29,414 nucleotides of DNA. Source: Pseudomonadota bacterium (GTDB lineage: Bacteria; Desulfobacterota; Desulfovibrionia; Desulfovibrionales; Desulfovibrionaceae). Where the stretch lies: positions 1 through 29,414 of the forward strand of contig JAEZYD010000034.1 of the NCBI GenBank assembly GCA_023419375.1, read 5' to 3'. Of the stretch, positions 22,892 through 29,414 are shown in pieces. Position 1 is the first letter of the stretch. Each line of letters begins with the position of its first letter. The notes under the pieces were generated by a model. The model was not told where the DNA came from. It made no database searches and saw only the letters and a program-made list of their open reading frames with translations. The translations under genes and the position numbers were made by a program.

Positions 22892-24451
22892 TTAGAAGCT
22901 GTACGCGAAGACCACTTTGGCCTGGTACATGTCCTGCTTGCTGAACGAGCTGGGGGTCTGAGCCTTCTTCCAGGTGCTGTTGTCCATGCAGTTGACCATG
23001 TAGTCCAGTTCCAGGTTCACTTCCAGGTTCTGGTAGATCTTGTAGGAGTTCACGAGGTTGAATTCCACAAGGCCGTCGTTGGTGGTCAGGTAAGGCACGG
23101 TGTTGGCGCCAAGACCATCGGACCAGGAGTAGGCGGTCTTCATGTACTTCACCATGCTGGTGCTGTTGGTGCCGCCCCAGTAGGCCACGCGGAAGGTGTG
23201 CTTCAGGTCTTCCAGGAAGCTCATGTCCTTCAGCTGAGTGCCGATGCCCCAGGTACCGGCGTAATCAACGCCGTAGTCCTGACGCAGCCAGCCCATGTTG
23301 CCGTCACCCATGTAGGAGGTGAAGTTGCCGGTGGGCACCAGGGAAGGCATGCGCTCGGAACCGTTCTTCACGCTGCTGTCGTCGCCGGAAGCGTACCAGC
23401 CGAACAGACCGGGGGTGGCCCAATCCAGCTTGTATTCAACAAGGGCCTTGGCCAGCCAGCCCTGACGCTGGGAGCTGCCGCGCACCCATTCGTTGCTCTG
23501 GCCTTTCTTGACATCATAACGGCCCATGCCTTCAACATAGCCATAGTTGATGTCCAGCTCGATGTTCAGCGGATCAAAAGCGGTCACAGCCAGGGGCAGA
23601 CCAGCCCAGAACATGGAACCGTAAGACTTGCTGGTGCCGCCGAGGCGCACAAAATCGTTACCGGTGATGGACGAACCCATAGGGGCGGGCATCAGGGTCA
23701 TGGGCGGGTTACCGTCATTGTTGTTGGCAACCTGATTGTATTCGTTCTTGTCGGCATCATAGTTGGTCAGGGTGTTCTTGCCCATCATGCCGTACATGAT
23801 CCAGGGGGTAACGTTCACACCGTCAAAGGTCAGGGGAGCCGTCACGCCGAACAGATCCATGTTGTCAAGATAGTTCACGTGGTTGGTGCCGTGGTAACGG
23901 GCATCCTTGCCAGAGAAGTTATCATTGAAGGGGCGCGCCCAGAAAGCGGTCATGCCGACGTTTTCGTTGAACTTGTAAGAACCGACAACAGCGGCCACGT
24001 CGGTATCAAGAATAGCGGAGCCACCGGCAACGGTGTTGGGCAGGGCAAGACCCTGAATACCCATGCGCACCTTGGCATCGGTCTGGGGGATGGCCCAGTC
24101 GATGTAGGCGTTCTTCACTTTAACCTGATTGTTGCCGTCAGCGCCGAGCGAAGCGCCGCCGCTGCTCTGGCCCCAGCTCTGGGTGCCAATTTCAAAGTAC
24201 ACGGTGCCGGACAGGGCTTCAGAAGCCACGGCGTCCAACTGCAAGCGCACGCGCTGCTGGGCAACAAAGCCATCGCCGTTGTCGGCCTTGACCTTGTTGC
24301 TATTTTCACGGGTCTTGCTGGTCAGGCTGTTGTCGCCAGCGCTGAAGCCCATGAGCCACTGGCCCTTGGCCTTGAAATCAATGGCGCTGGCACCGGTGGC
24401 CGCGCCGAACACCAGGCCGGCGGCCAGGATAAGCGTACAGATGCGTTTCAT
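22892..24451 (-). CDS. Outer-membrane porin (homotrimeric porin type), likely Pho-regulated
   Basis: A 519-residue precursor. Residues 1-23 are a signal peptide (MKRICTLILAAGLVFGAATG then ASA). The mature protein has alternating polar/apolar strands, Gly/Asn/aromatic-rich loops, and ends in ...VVFAYSF, the C-terminal Phe that the BAM machinery recognises, so it is an outer-membrane beta barrel. The family is the large porin common in Desulfovibrio. The start at 24451 has GAGGAAGGG four bases upstream and gives a proper signal peptide; a longer frame to 24490 would put 13 residues in front of it. The gene is convergent with pstA. Its leader holds three Pho-type heptamers, so it may be a phosphate-starvation channel comparable in logic to PhoE or OprP. 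Substrate preference cannot be read from the sequence. Confidence 0.88.
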   Translation of the reverse strand: MKRICTLILAAGLVFGAATGASAIDFKAKGQWLMGFSAGDNSLTSKTRENSNKVKADNGDGFVAQQRVRLQLDAVASEALSGTVYFEIGTQSWGQSSGGASLGADGNNQVKVKNAYIDWAIPQTDAKVRMGIQGLALPNTVAGGSAILDTDVAAVVGSYKFNENVGMTAFWARPFNDNFSGKDARYHGTNHVNYLDNMDLFGVTAPLTFDGVNVTPWIMYGMMGKNTLTNYDADKNEYNQVANNNDGNPPMTLMPAPMGSSITGNDFVRLGGTSKSYGSMFWAGLPLAVTAFDPLNIELDINYGYVEGMGRYDVKKGQSNEWVRGSSQRQGWLAKALVEYKLDWATPGLFGWYASGDDSSVKNGSERMPSLVPTGNFTSYMGDGNMGWLRQDYGVDYAGTWGIGTQLKDMSFLEDLKHTFRVAYWGGTNSTSMVKYMKTAYSWSDGLGANTVPYLTTNDGLVEFNLVNSYKIYQNLEVNLELDYMVNCMDNSTWKKAQTPSSFSKQDMYQAKVVFAYSF

Positions 24452-24581
24452 AAATCCCTTCCTCTCTAGTTTTTCCCACAGGGTTGACACAGGCCTGCTC
24501 CAACACAGGCTGGGAAAACATATCTAGAATCATGGATGATGGCAACCGTTTTCGTCAAAAAATTTTTACCAGACTGTCACA

Positions 24582-24610
24582 ATGGCAGAAATATGACGCT
24601 CAAATGACAT
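24582..24610 (-). promoter_or_regulatory. Triple Pho-type heptamers upstream of the porin
   Basis: On the reverse strand three heptamers, ATGTCAT (24604-24610), GCGTCAT (24593-24599) and CTGCCAT (24582-24588), are spaced at exactly 11 bases. The middle part shares the 13-mer CGTCATATTTCTG with the pstS Pho box. The porin start is ~131 bases downstream. An AT-rich stretch (GGTAAAAATTTTTT on the reverse strand) follows and could hold the -10. Confidence 0.65.
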
Positions 24611-24786
24611 GCAGGCAATACCAAGATCATCATCTTGCCGACCTAAAACCACGGGGGTTGCTACGCAGAAAGCCATTGCCCTGCATTCTTCCCCAAAGCT
24701 GTCTGCATGGGCTTGCCCCAAGAACGCGTTCAATTTTTTTGCAGGGCAAGACGCCTTCTGATATTAAAGGAGGCCGGTTCGCACGC

Positions 24787-24843
24787 AAAAGCCCGCCCCT
24801 GTCCACAGCCAGCATTGCTGCGGCTTTGTGAACAGGGGCGGGC
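24787..24843 (-). terminator. Terminator of the rsfS-gpmI-zinc ribbon operon
   Basis: On the reverse strand GCCCGCCCCTGT (24843-24832) pairs with ACAGGGGCGGGC (24802-24791), 12 perfect pairs, with inner pairing of TCACAAAGCC with GGCTGTGG, and TTTTGCG follows. It lies 42 bases after the small zinc-ribbon gene. Confidence 0.85.
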
Positions 24844-24884
24844 CATGGGCTCACCCAAAAATCAGAACTTGCCTGTAATTCGAC

Positions 24885-25145
24885 TTACAGAAAATCAGGA
24901 TCAGCGGCAGCCTTGCCCTCTGCCAGCATAATGCGCACATAATGCAGGCTGTGCTCGTCAACCGGGATGATGGGAAAGGACTGCGAACAGCCGGGGCAAC
25001 GCACCATGCGCGGCTCCGTAGGGCTCGCTTGCGGCACGTGCTTGCCACAGTTGGGGCACTGATAAAAAAACAGAATTTCCATTCCGTCAGGCGCAACAGG
25101 CTGGACGGGTCGCTTGCGCTCAGCCACGGCTGGCCTCCCCTTCAT
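24885..25145 (-). CDS. Small zinc-ribbon protein of unknown function
   Basis: An 86-residue protein with two CxxC pairs, CPNCGK (about residues 30-35) and CPGCSQ (about 50-55), which would bind one zinc as a ribbon. A C-terminal helical part (VDEHSLHYVRIMLAEGKAAA) ends in DPDFL. No function is recognised. It overlaps the 3' end of gpmI by 26 bases if translation begins at 25145; an internal ATG at 25082 (MEILFFYQCP) would give 65 residues and keep the whole ribbon, and no good ribosome-binding site decides between them. It is the last gene of rsfS-gpmI, and a terminator follows. Confidence 0.7.
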   Translation of the reverse strand: MKGRPAVAERKRPVQPVAPDGMEILFFYQCPNCGKHVPQASPTEPRMVRCPGCSQSFPIIPVDEHSLHYVRIMLAEGKAAADPDFL

Positions 25146-26670
25146 TTTGAGGCGCGGCCAGATTGCGCCCGGTCATCAGTTCAGAAGGCTGCATCCCCCA
25201 AAGGCCAAGAATGGTGGTGGCCACATCGGCCAGCCTGCCGTCCGCCAGAGCGCGCACCTTCCCATCCGGCTCCAGCAGGATGCAGGGAACAGGGTTGGTG
25301 GTATGGGCCGTGTGAGGCTGGCCTTCGGGCGTGAGCATTTTTTCGCAGTTGCCGTGGTCGGCAATGACAATCATGCGGCCCTTGCGGGCCTCCACAGCGG
25401 CGACCATGCGGCCCAGGCAGACGTCAACCACTTCGCAGGCGTTGACCGCAGCCTGAAGAATGCCCGTATGGCCCACCATGTCGCCATTGGCGAGATTGCA
25501 GACCACAAGATCGTACACGCCGGAATTCCAGGCTTCCACAAACTTGTCCGTCACTTCAACGGCGCTCATGGAGGGCTTTTGATCGTAGGTTTTCACCTCG
25601 CGTGGGGACGGCACAAGGATGCGATCCTCACCAGCAAAAGGCTCTTCAAGCCCGCCGTTGAAAAAGTAGGTGACGTGCGCGTATTTTTCCGTTTCCGCAA
25701 GGCGCAGCTGTTTCAGCCCCTGCCGGGAAACAACTTCACCAAGCCCCATGCTCACGGCCTCCTTGGGAAAGGCCACGGGGATATTGAAGCTTGATTCATA
25801 GGCAGTCATGGATGCAACCCCTGCCAGAACCGGAACACGGCCGCGGTCAAAGCCGTCAAACTCAGGCTGAATAAAGGCCTGGGTAAACTGGCGCATGCGG
25901 TCTGCGCGAAAGTTGAACAGGAACAGGCCGTCGCCATCGGCCATGCCCGCATCATCGCCCGCAGCAAAACACAGGGGCTTGATGAATTCGTCTGTGACGC
26001 CAGCCGCGTAAGAGGCTTCAATGGCCGCAACGGGCGCGAGCGTTGTTGCAGGGGTACCGTGAACGATAACCTCCCACGCTTCCGCAAGGCGCTCCCAGTG
26101 CTTGTCGCGATCCATGGCAAAAAAACGGCCCACCATGCTGGCTATGCGCGTCTTGGGTTGCCCTTCAATGCTCTTTTGCAGCGCGCGCATAAAATCCACG
26201 CCGCTGTGCGGGTCGCGGTCGCGCCCGTCCATAAGGCAGTGGATGCGCACGGGCACCCCTGCCTTGTGGGCCATGCCGCACAGGGCTTCAAGATGATGAA
26301 TGTGGCTGTGCACACCGCCATCAGAAAGCAGCCCCGCCAGATGCAGCTTGCCGCCGCTCTTGCGAATTGATTCAAGCAGCCCGTTGAGTACCGGATTGGC
26401 GGCAAAACTGCCGTCTTCCAGCGCCACATCGATGCGGGTCATGTCCTGATACACCACGCGGCCTGCGCCGATGTTCAGATGCCCCACCTCGGAATTGCCC
26501 ATATAGCCGCGCGGCAGCCCCACATCGCGCCCGGAGGCCGCGAGTTGGGAATGCGGGCAGCGCGCAAGGAGCGCATCCATATTGGGTGTAGCTGCAATAT
26601 AGGGCGCGTTGCCGGGCCCCGGCTCGGCAATCCCCCAGCCGTCAAGAATCAGCAAGAGCGTGGGCGTCAT
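25120..26670 (-). CDS. gpmI: 2,3-bisphosphoglycerate-independent phosphoglycerate mutase GpmI
   Basis: Mn-dependent glycolytic/gluconeogenic enzyme that interconverts 3- and 2-phosphoglycerate through a phosphoserine. It shows D10 in LLLILDGWG, the catalytic S60 in GYMGNSEVGHLNIGAGRVV, HHLEALCGMA, HCLMDGRDRDP, and the C-terminal metal site IADHGNCEKM followed by HTTNPVP. The start at 26670 gives MTPTLLLILDGWG and 516 residues, the usual size (E. coli 514), with GGGGA upstream inside the rsfS stop region; an in-frame extension to 26718 is not supported. The gap to rsfS is two bases. Confidence 0.96.
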   Translation of the reverse strand: MTPTLLLILDGWGIAEPGPGNAPYIAATPNMDALLARCPHSQLAASGRDVGLPRGYMGNSEVGHLNIGAGRVVYQDMTRIDVALEDGSFAANPVLNGLLESIRKSGGKLHLAGLLSDGGVHSHIHHLEALCGMAHKAGVPVRIHCLMDGRDRDPHSGVDFMRALQKSIEGQPKTRIASMVGRFFAMDRDKHWERLAEAWEVIVHGTPATTLAPVAAIEASYAAGVTDEFIKPLCFAAGDDAGMADGDGLFLFNFRADRMRQFTQAFIQPEFDGFDRGRVPVLAGVASMTAYESSFNIPVAFPKEAVSMGLGEVVSRQGLKQLRLAETEKYAHVTYFFNGGLEEPFAGEDRILVPSPREVKTYDQKPSMSAVEVTDKFVEAWNSGVYDLVVCNLANGDMVGHTGILQAAVNACEVVDVCLGRMVAAVEARKGRMIVIADHGNCEKMLTPEGQPHTAHTTNPVPCILLEPDGKVRALADGRLADVATTILGLWGMQPSELMTGRNLAAPQNEGEASRG

Positions 26671-26672
26671 GA

Positions 26673-27086
26673 TTATTCCCCGCTTCGGGCTTCGGCCAGA
26701 GATGCGGCCTTGCCCCACAGGGCTTCAAGGCCGTAAAGCTCGCGCACCGGCTCCAGAAAGACGTTGACGACAATATCGTTCATGTCCACCAGAATCCATT
26801 GACCGGCGGTGTAGCCTTCCATGCGCAGATATTCAAAATTGCGCTGGCGGCAAAGTTCGCCCACGCCATCGGCGAGGCTCTGCGCGTGGCGCACCGAACC
26901 GGCGCTGGCAATGACCAGAGCCTCGGCAAAACCGCCCTGCCCGGCCATATCTATGCTGACTACGCGCGCGGCCTTGTGCTCTTCAAGCCACGTGACCACG
27001 TCCGCCAGTTTTTCTTCCAGGGGGACATCCGAATAACGCTTGGGGGCAGCGCCCCCTGCAGGTGAAGAAGGAGTGTTGTTTTCCAT
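26673..27086 (-). CDS. rsfS: Ribosomal silencing factor RsfS
   Basis: Iojap/DUF143 protein that binds ribosomal protein L14 and blocks subunit joining when nutrients are short. The family blocks are HKAARVVSIDMAG, EALVIASAGSVRHAQSLAD, and GQWILVDMNDIVVNVFLEPVRELYGLEALW. The start at 27086 (MENNTPSSPAGG) gives 137 residues, with a nonconserved ~18-residue lead; it is preceded by GCAGGGT, a modest site, and upstream in-frame starts (GTG 27095, TTG 27140) are possible. It heads the leftward operon and runs into gpmI with a two-base gap. An rsfS-nadD-type context is common elsewhere but nadD is not seen here. Confidence 0.93.
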   Translation of the reverse strand: MENNTPSSPAGGAAPKRYSDVPLEEKLADVVTWLEEHKAARVVSIDMAGQGGFAEALVIASAGSVRHAQSLADGVGELCRQRNFEYLRMEGYTAGQWILVDMNDIVVNVFLEPVRELYGLEALWGKAASLAEARSGE

Positions 27087-27176
27087 ACCCTGCACATAAC
27101 GTAAAGACGGGGCAAGAGCAATGGCGCAGCAAGCCGCCAACGCGCTGAAACGGGCGCAAAATCGCGCCTATCCGTA

Positions 27177-27205
27177 TTGACCGCGCCAGCGCATTGCGGC
27201 ATACC
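27177..27205 (+). promoter_or_regulatory. Possible promoter for the phenylacetate-CoA ligase gene
   Basis: TTGACC (27177-27182), 17 bases, then CATACC (27200-27205). The -35 matches five of six; the -10 is poor. It lies in the divergent rsfS/ligase gap, 72 bases before the GTG start. Confidence 0.3.
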
Positions 27206-27276
27206 CAAACGAAGCTTTTCAGGGATCAGCGTCGCGCTTTTGCGCCGCCAAACGCCAGCCGCAGAAGGAGAGGGCC

Positions 27277-28578
27277 GTGCTTTTCAACATCAAACAGGAA
27301 ACTCTGCCACGCGAAGAAATGGAGGCGCTGCAACTGCGTCGCCTGCGTGATTTGTGCAACCGCGTCTACGCCAACGTGCCCTTTTATCGCAAACGCTTTG
27401 ACGAGGCGGGCATCACCCCTACCGACATCAAGTCGCTGGCGGATCTCAAGCTGCTGCCCTTTACGGAAAAGCAGGATCTGCGCAACCACTATCCTTACGG
27501 CCTTTTTGCGGTTCCCAAGGATCACATCGTGCGTCTGCACGCCTCCAGCGGCACAACGGGCAAATCTGTTGTGGTGGGCTATACCCAGCGCGACCTTGAA
27601 ACCTGGGCGGAACTGATGGCCCGCAGCCTGGCAGCCGCAGGCGTGGTGCGTTCGGACGTGGTGCATGTGGCCTATGGCTATGGCCTCTTTACCGGCGGGC
27701 TGGGCGCGCACTATGGCGCGGAGCGCCTTGGCGCCACCGTTGTACCCGCTTCTGGCGGCGCAACCCGGCGTCAGGCCGGGCTGCTGCGCGATTTTGGCGC
27801 AACAGTGCTGTGCGCCACGCCTTCCTACGGCCTGCACCTGTGGGAAGCCTCCATGGAAGTGGGCGTTAATTTTCGCGATCTGCCCCTGCGCGTGGGCGTT
27901 TTCGGCGCCGAGCCGTGGTCTGAAGCCATGCGCCGCGACATTGAAGACAAAATGGACATCAGCGCCATGAACATTTACGGCCTGTCCGAAATCATGGGGC
28001 CGGGCGTGGCTATGGAATGCGAAGAAGCCAAGTGCGGCATGCATTTGTGGGAAGACCACATTCTGCCCGAAATCATTGATCCCGTTACGGGCGACCAGCT
28101 CCCCCCCGGCGAAGTGGGCGAACTGGTGCTGACCACGCTGACCAAGGAAGGCATCCCCATGTTGCGCTACCGCACGCGCGACCTCACCAGCCTTGATTAC
28201 ACCCCCTGCCGTTGCGGCCGCACCCACGTGCGCATTTCGCGCCTCCAGGGCCGCAGCGACGACATGCTCATCATCCGCGGCGTCAATGTGTTCCCGCAGC
28301 AGATTGAGGGCATCCTGATGGAGAGCGAGGGGCTTTCCCCCAACTATCAGATCATCGTGGATCGCGTGCACAACCTCGACACCCTTGAAGTGCGCGTTGA
28401 AATGAACGAAAACCTCTTTGCCGATGAGATTCGCAAGCTGCAAATGCTCGAAGGCCGCCTGCAAAAGACCATCAAGGAATACCTGGGCGTCTCCGCCAAG
28501 GTGCGCCTGATGGAACCCCGCTCCATTGAGCGCTCCGAGGGCAAGGCCAAGCGCATTGTGGACAACCGCAAGGATTAG
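27277..28578 (+). CDS. Phenylacetate-CoA ligase family enzyme
   Basis: An AMP-forming acyl-CoA ligase of the PaaK family, 433 residues. The adenylation core is seen as SSGTTGKS (90-97) followed by VVVGYT, YGLSEIMGPGVAMEC around residue 232, and the C-terminal lid region LQGRSDDMLIIRGVNVFP then Q. The lysine near the end in EGKAKRIVDNR is the likely catalytic one. In anaerobes such enzymes activate aryl acetates (phenylacetate, indoleacetate) to CoA thioesters, often beside indolepyruvate:ferredoxin oxidoreductase (iorAB), but those genes are not in the window, so the substrate is not fixed. The start is GTG 27277, with AAGGAG six bases upstream. Confidence 0.88.
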   Translation: MLFNIKQETLPREEMEALQLRRLRDLCNRVYANVPFYRKRFDEAGITPTDIKSLADLKLLPFTEKQDLRNHYPYGLFAVPKDHIVRLHASSGTTGKSVVVGYTQRDLETWAELMARSLAAAGVVRSDVVHVAYGYGLFTGGLGAHYGAERLGATVVPASGGATRRQAGLLRDFGATVLCATPSYGLHLWEASMEVGVNFRDLPLRVGVFGAEPWSEAMRRDIEDKMDISAMNIYGLSEIMGPGVAMECEEAKCGMHLWEDHILPEIIDPVTGDQLPPGEVGELVLTTLTKEGIPMLRYRTRDLTSLDYTPCRCGRTHVRISRLQGRSDDMLIIRGVNVFPQQIEGILMESEGLSPNYQIIVDRVHNLDTLEVRVEMNENLFADEIRKLQMLEGRLQKTIKEYLGVSAKVRLMEPRSIERSEGKAKRIVDNRKD

Positions 28579-28643
28579 GCTACCGATCAGGCGAGAAATA
28601 TTGGCTGCATGCGAGCTGTAAAACAGCATGTGCGGCACACTTG

Positions 28644-28670
28644 GGGGCCATCGGCACTGCCGGTGGCCCC
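28644..28670 (+). terminator. Hairpin downstream of the ligase gene
   Basis: GGGGCCATCGGC (28644-28655) pairs with GCCGGTGGCCCC (28659-28670), 12 pairs with one G:T, around ACT. No T-run follows. It probably ends the ligase message. Confidence 0.55.
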
Positions 28671-28782
28671 TGACAGCAAAGATTGCCCGAAGACACGGCT
28701 GCCCATAGTTCAACAATTTTACTTGTTATTTCAGCAAATTAACAAATTTGTCAAAAAAGCGGCGAAAAAAGTCCAGCAATGC

Positions 28783-28811
28783 TTGACACCTCAGCCTAGT
28801 CCGCGTAGAAC
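28783..28811 (+). promoter_or_regulatory. Promoter of the tRNA operon
   Basis: TTGACA (28783-28788), a 17-base spacer, then TAGAAC (28806-28811), 14 bases before the first tRNA. This is a near-consensus sigma-70 promoter. Confidence 0.75.
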
Positions 28812-28824
28812 GTTTTCTCGCTGA

Positions 28825-28899
<75 letters not shown>

Positions 28900-28910
28900 C
28901 TTTTTTTGCT

Positions 28911-28984
<74 letters not shown>

Positions 28985-29020
28985 ACAGCATCCTTTACGC
29001 TTCGCCGTTTCGCATACCAT

Positions 29021-29095
<75 letters not shown>

Positions 29096-29100
29096 CTTTT

Positions 29101-29175
29101 GCGGGAATAACTCAACGGTAGAGTGTCAGCTTCCCAAGCTGAAGGTTGCGGGTTCAAATCCCGTTTCCCGCTCCA
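29101..29175 (+). tRNA. tRNA-Gly (anticodon CCC)
   Basis: Acceptor GCGGGAA/TTCCCGC, anticodon stem TCAGC/GCTGA with loop TTCCCAA, anticodon CCC (29133-29135), CCA encoded. It begins five bases after the previous tRNA and reads GGG. Its acceptor and T arm closely resemble the GCC copies, consistent with duplication and divergence. Confidence 0.96.
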
Positions 29176-29188
29176 AAAAGGAACTTAC

Positions 29189-29220
29189 AGCCTTTACGAA
29201 GAAATTCGTAAAGGCTTTTT
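29189..29220 (+). terminator. Intrinsic terminator of the tRNA operon
   Basis: GCCTTTACGAA (29190-29200) and TTCGTAAAGGC (29205-29215) form a perfect 11-pair stem capped by a GAAA tetraloop, followed by TTTTT. Confidence 0.95.
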
Positions 29221-29322
29221 GTTTATCCCCCCCCCAAGAACGACACCCCATGTCCAGGCCCCTCAGGCGAGGCTGTTCGCCATAAGAAGGCTCTACACCA
29301 AAGACGGGGGCAAGCCCTCTTG

Positions 29323-29414
29323 ATGGGCAAATTTTCCGACAGGTTTCTGATCAATTCCCCAGCCATTTCAGCAGCACAAAACGCGCACCCGGAGGCGGTA
29401 ATTTTCGAAGTTAC
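29323..29414 (+). CDS. Possible 5' end of a gene cut by the window edge
   Basis: From ATG 29323 a frame stays open to the window end; the 30 codons (MGKFSDRFLINSPAISAAQ...) read like protein rather than random GC-rich sequence. There is no ribosome-binding site close to the ATG and no family is recognised, so this is only a candidate. Confidence 0.25.
   Translation, partial: MGKFSDRFLINSPAISAAQNAHPEAVIFEV

Larger units (their letters stand above)
24452..24884. other. Intergenic region between porin and rsfS-gpmI operon end
   Basis: This stretch of 433 bases holds the porin leader and its Pho-type heptamers (24582-24610) and the terminator of the rsfS operon (24787-24843). Between 24611 and 24786 I see no gene and no repeat; the sequence is comparatively AT-rich and may carry further regulatory sites. 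Confidence 0.6.

Noticed and set aside
22499..24469. Forward open frame of 656 codons opposite the porin
   Set aside because: It is antisense to a porin with signal peptide and C-terminal Phe. The His/Gly/Val-rich translation is a shadow.
29123..29323. Forward open frame through tRNA-Gly(CCC) and its terminator
   Set aside because: It overlaps a complete tRNA and a perfect intrinsic terminator, so it cannot be a real gene.

Overview
The window looks like chromosomal DNA of a Desulfovibrio-type sulfate-reducing bacterium (Desulfovibrionaceae). This is inferred from the GC-rich coding, a PxxKW-family cysteine-rich small protein, a long Phe-terminated porin of the kind common in this group, and the overall gene mix. 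No rRNA, CRISPR array, IS element or prophage gene was recognised. Nearly all of it is core metabolism, arranged in tightly packed operons.

Layout. (1) 49-3400: livH-livM-livG-livF, the membrane and ATPase parts of a branched-chain amino acid ABC importer; the binding-protein gene is not in the window. (2) 3492-3859: a small cysteine-rich PxxKW protein with its own strong promoter. (3) 4019-8168: an M20 metallohydrolase overlapping mnmG (tRNA U34 modification), then a PilZ-domain membrane protein whose 3' end is frameshifted. (4) 8309-10785: CorC-like CBS protein and lnt (lipoprotein N-acyltransferase), a widely conserved pair. (5) 10895-13601: prfB with the classical programmed +1 frameshift, translationally coupled to a degenerate GGDEF-fold protein (GLGRF in place of GGDEF) and then to an orphan MinD/ParA ATPase. 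(6) 13716-14986: an HU-type protein and dapA, closed by a strong terminator.

(7) 15068-24451 is a phosphate-starvation locus. phoB-phoR-pstB-phoU run leftward and pstS-pstC-pstA run rightward from a shared control region. That region holds two divergent Pho-box-like elements of identical design (TCGTCA, six bases, TGTAAC). A convergent porin gene follows pstA. Its upstream region carries three heptamers at an exact 11-base period and shares a 13-base core with the pstS box, so the porin is probably a PhoB-controlled outer-membrane channel feeding the Pst transporter.

(8) 24885-27086 (leftward): rsfS, gpmI and a small zinc-ribbon protein in one operon. (9) 27277-28578: a phenylacetate-CoA ligase family enzyme. 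(10) 28783-29220: a tRNA operon, Gly(GCC)-Cys(GCA)-Gly(GCC)-Gly(CCC), with a near-consensus promoter and a perfect intrinsic terminator. The last ~190 bases hold at most the start of another gene.

The most useful observations are the Pho-box triad linking the porin to the pst/pho genes, the GGDEF-like/MinD pair coupled to prfB, the RF2 frameshift site, the broken PilZ gene, and low-complexity additions in PhoR and PhoU.
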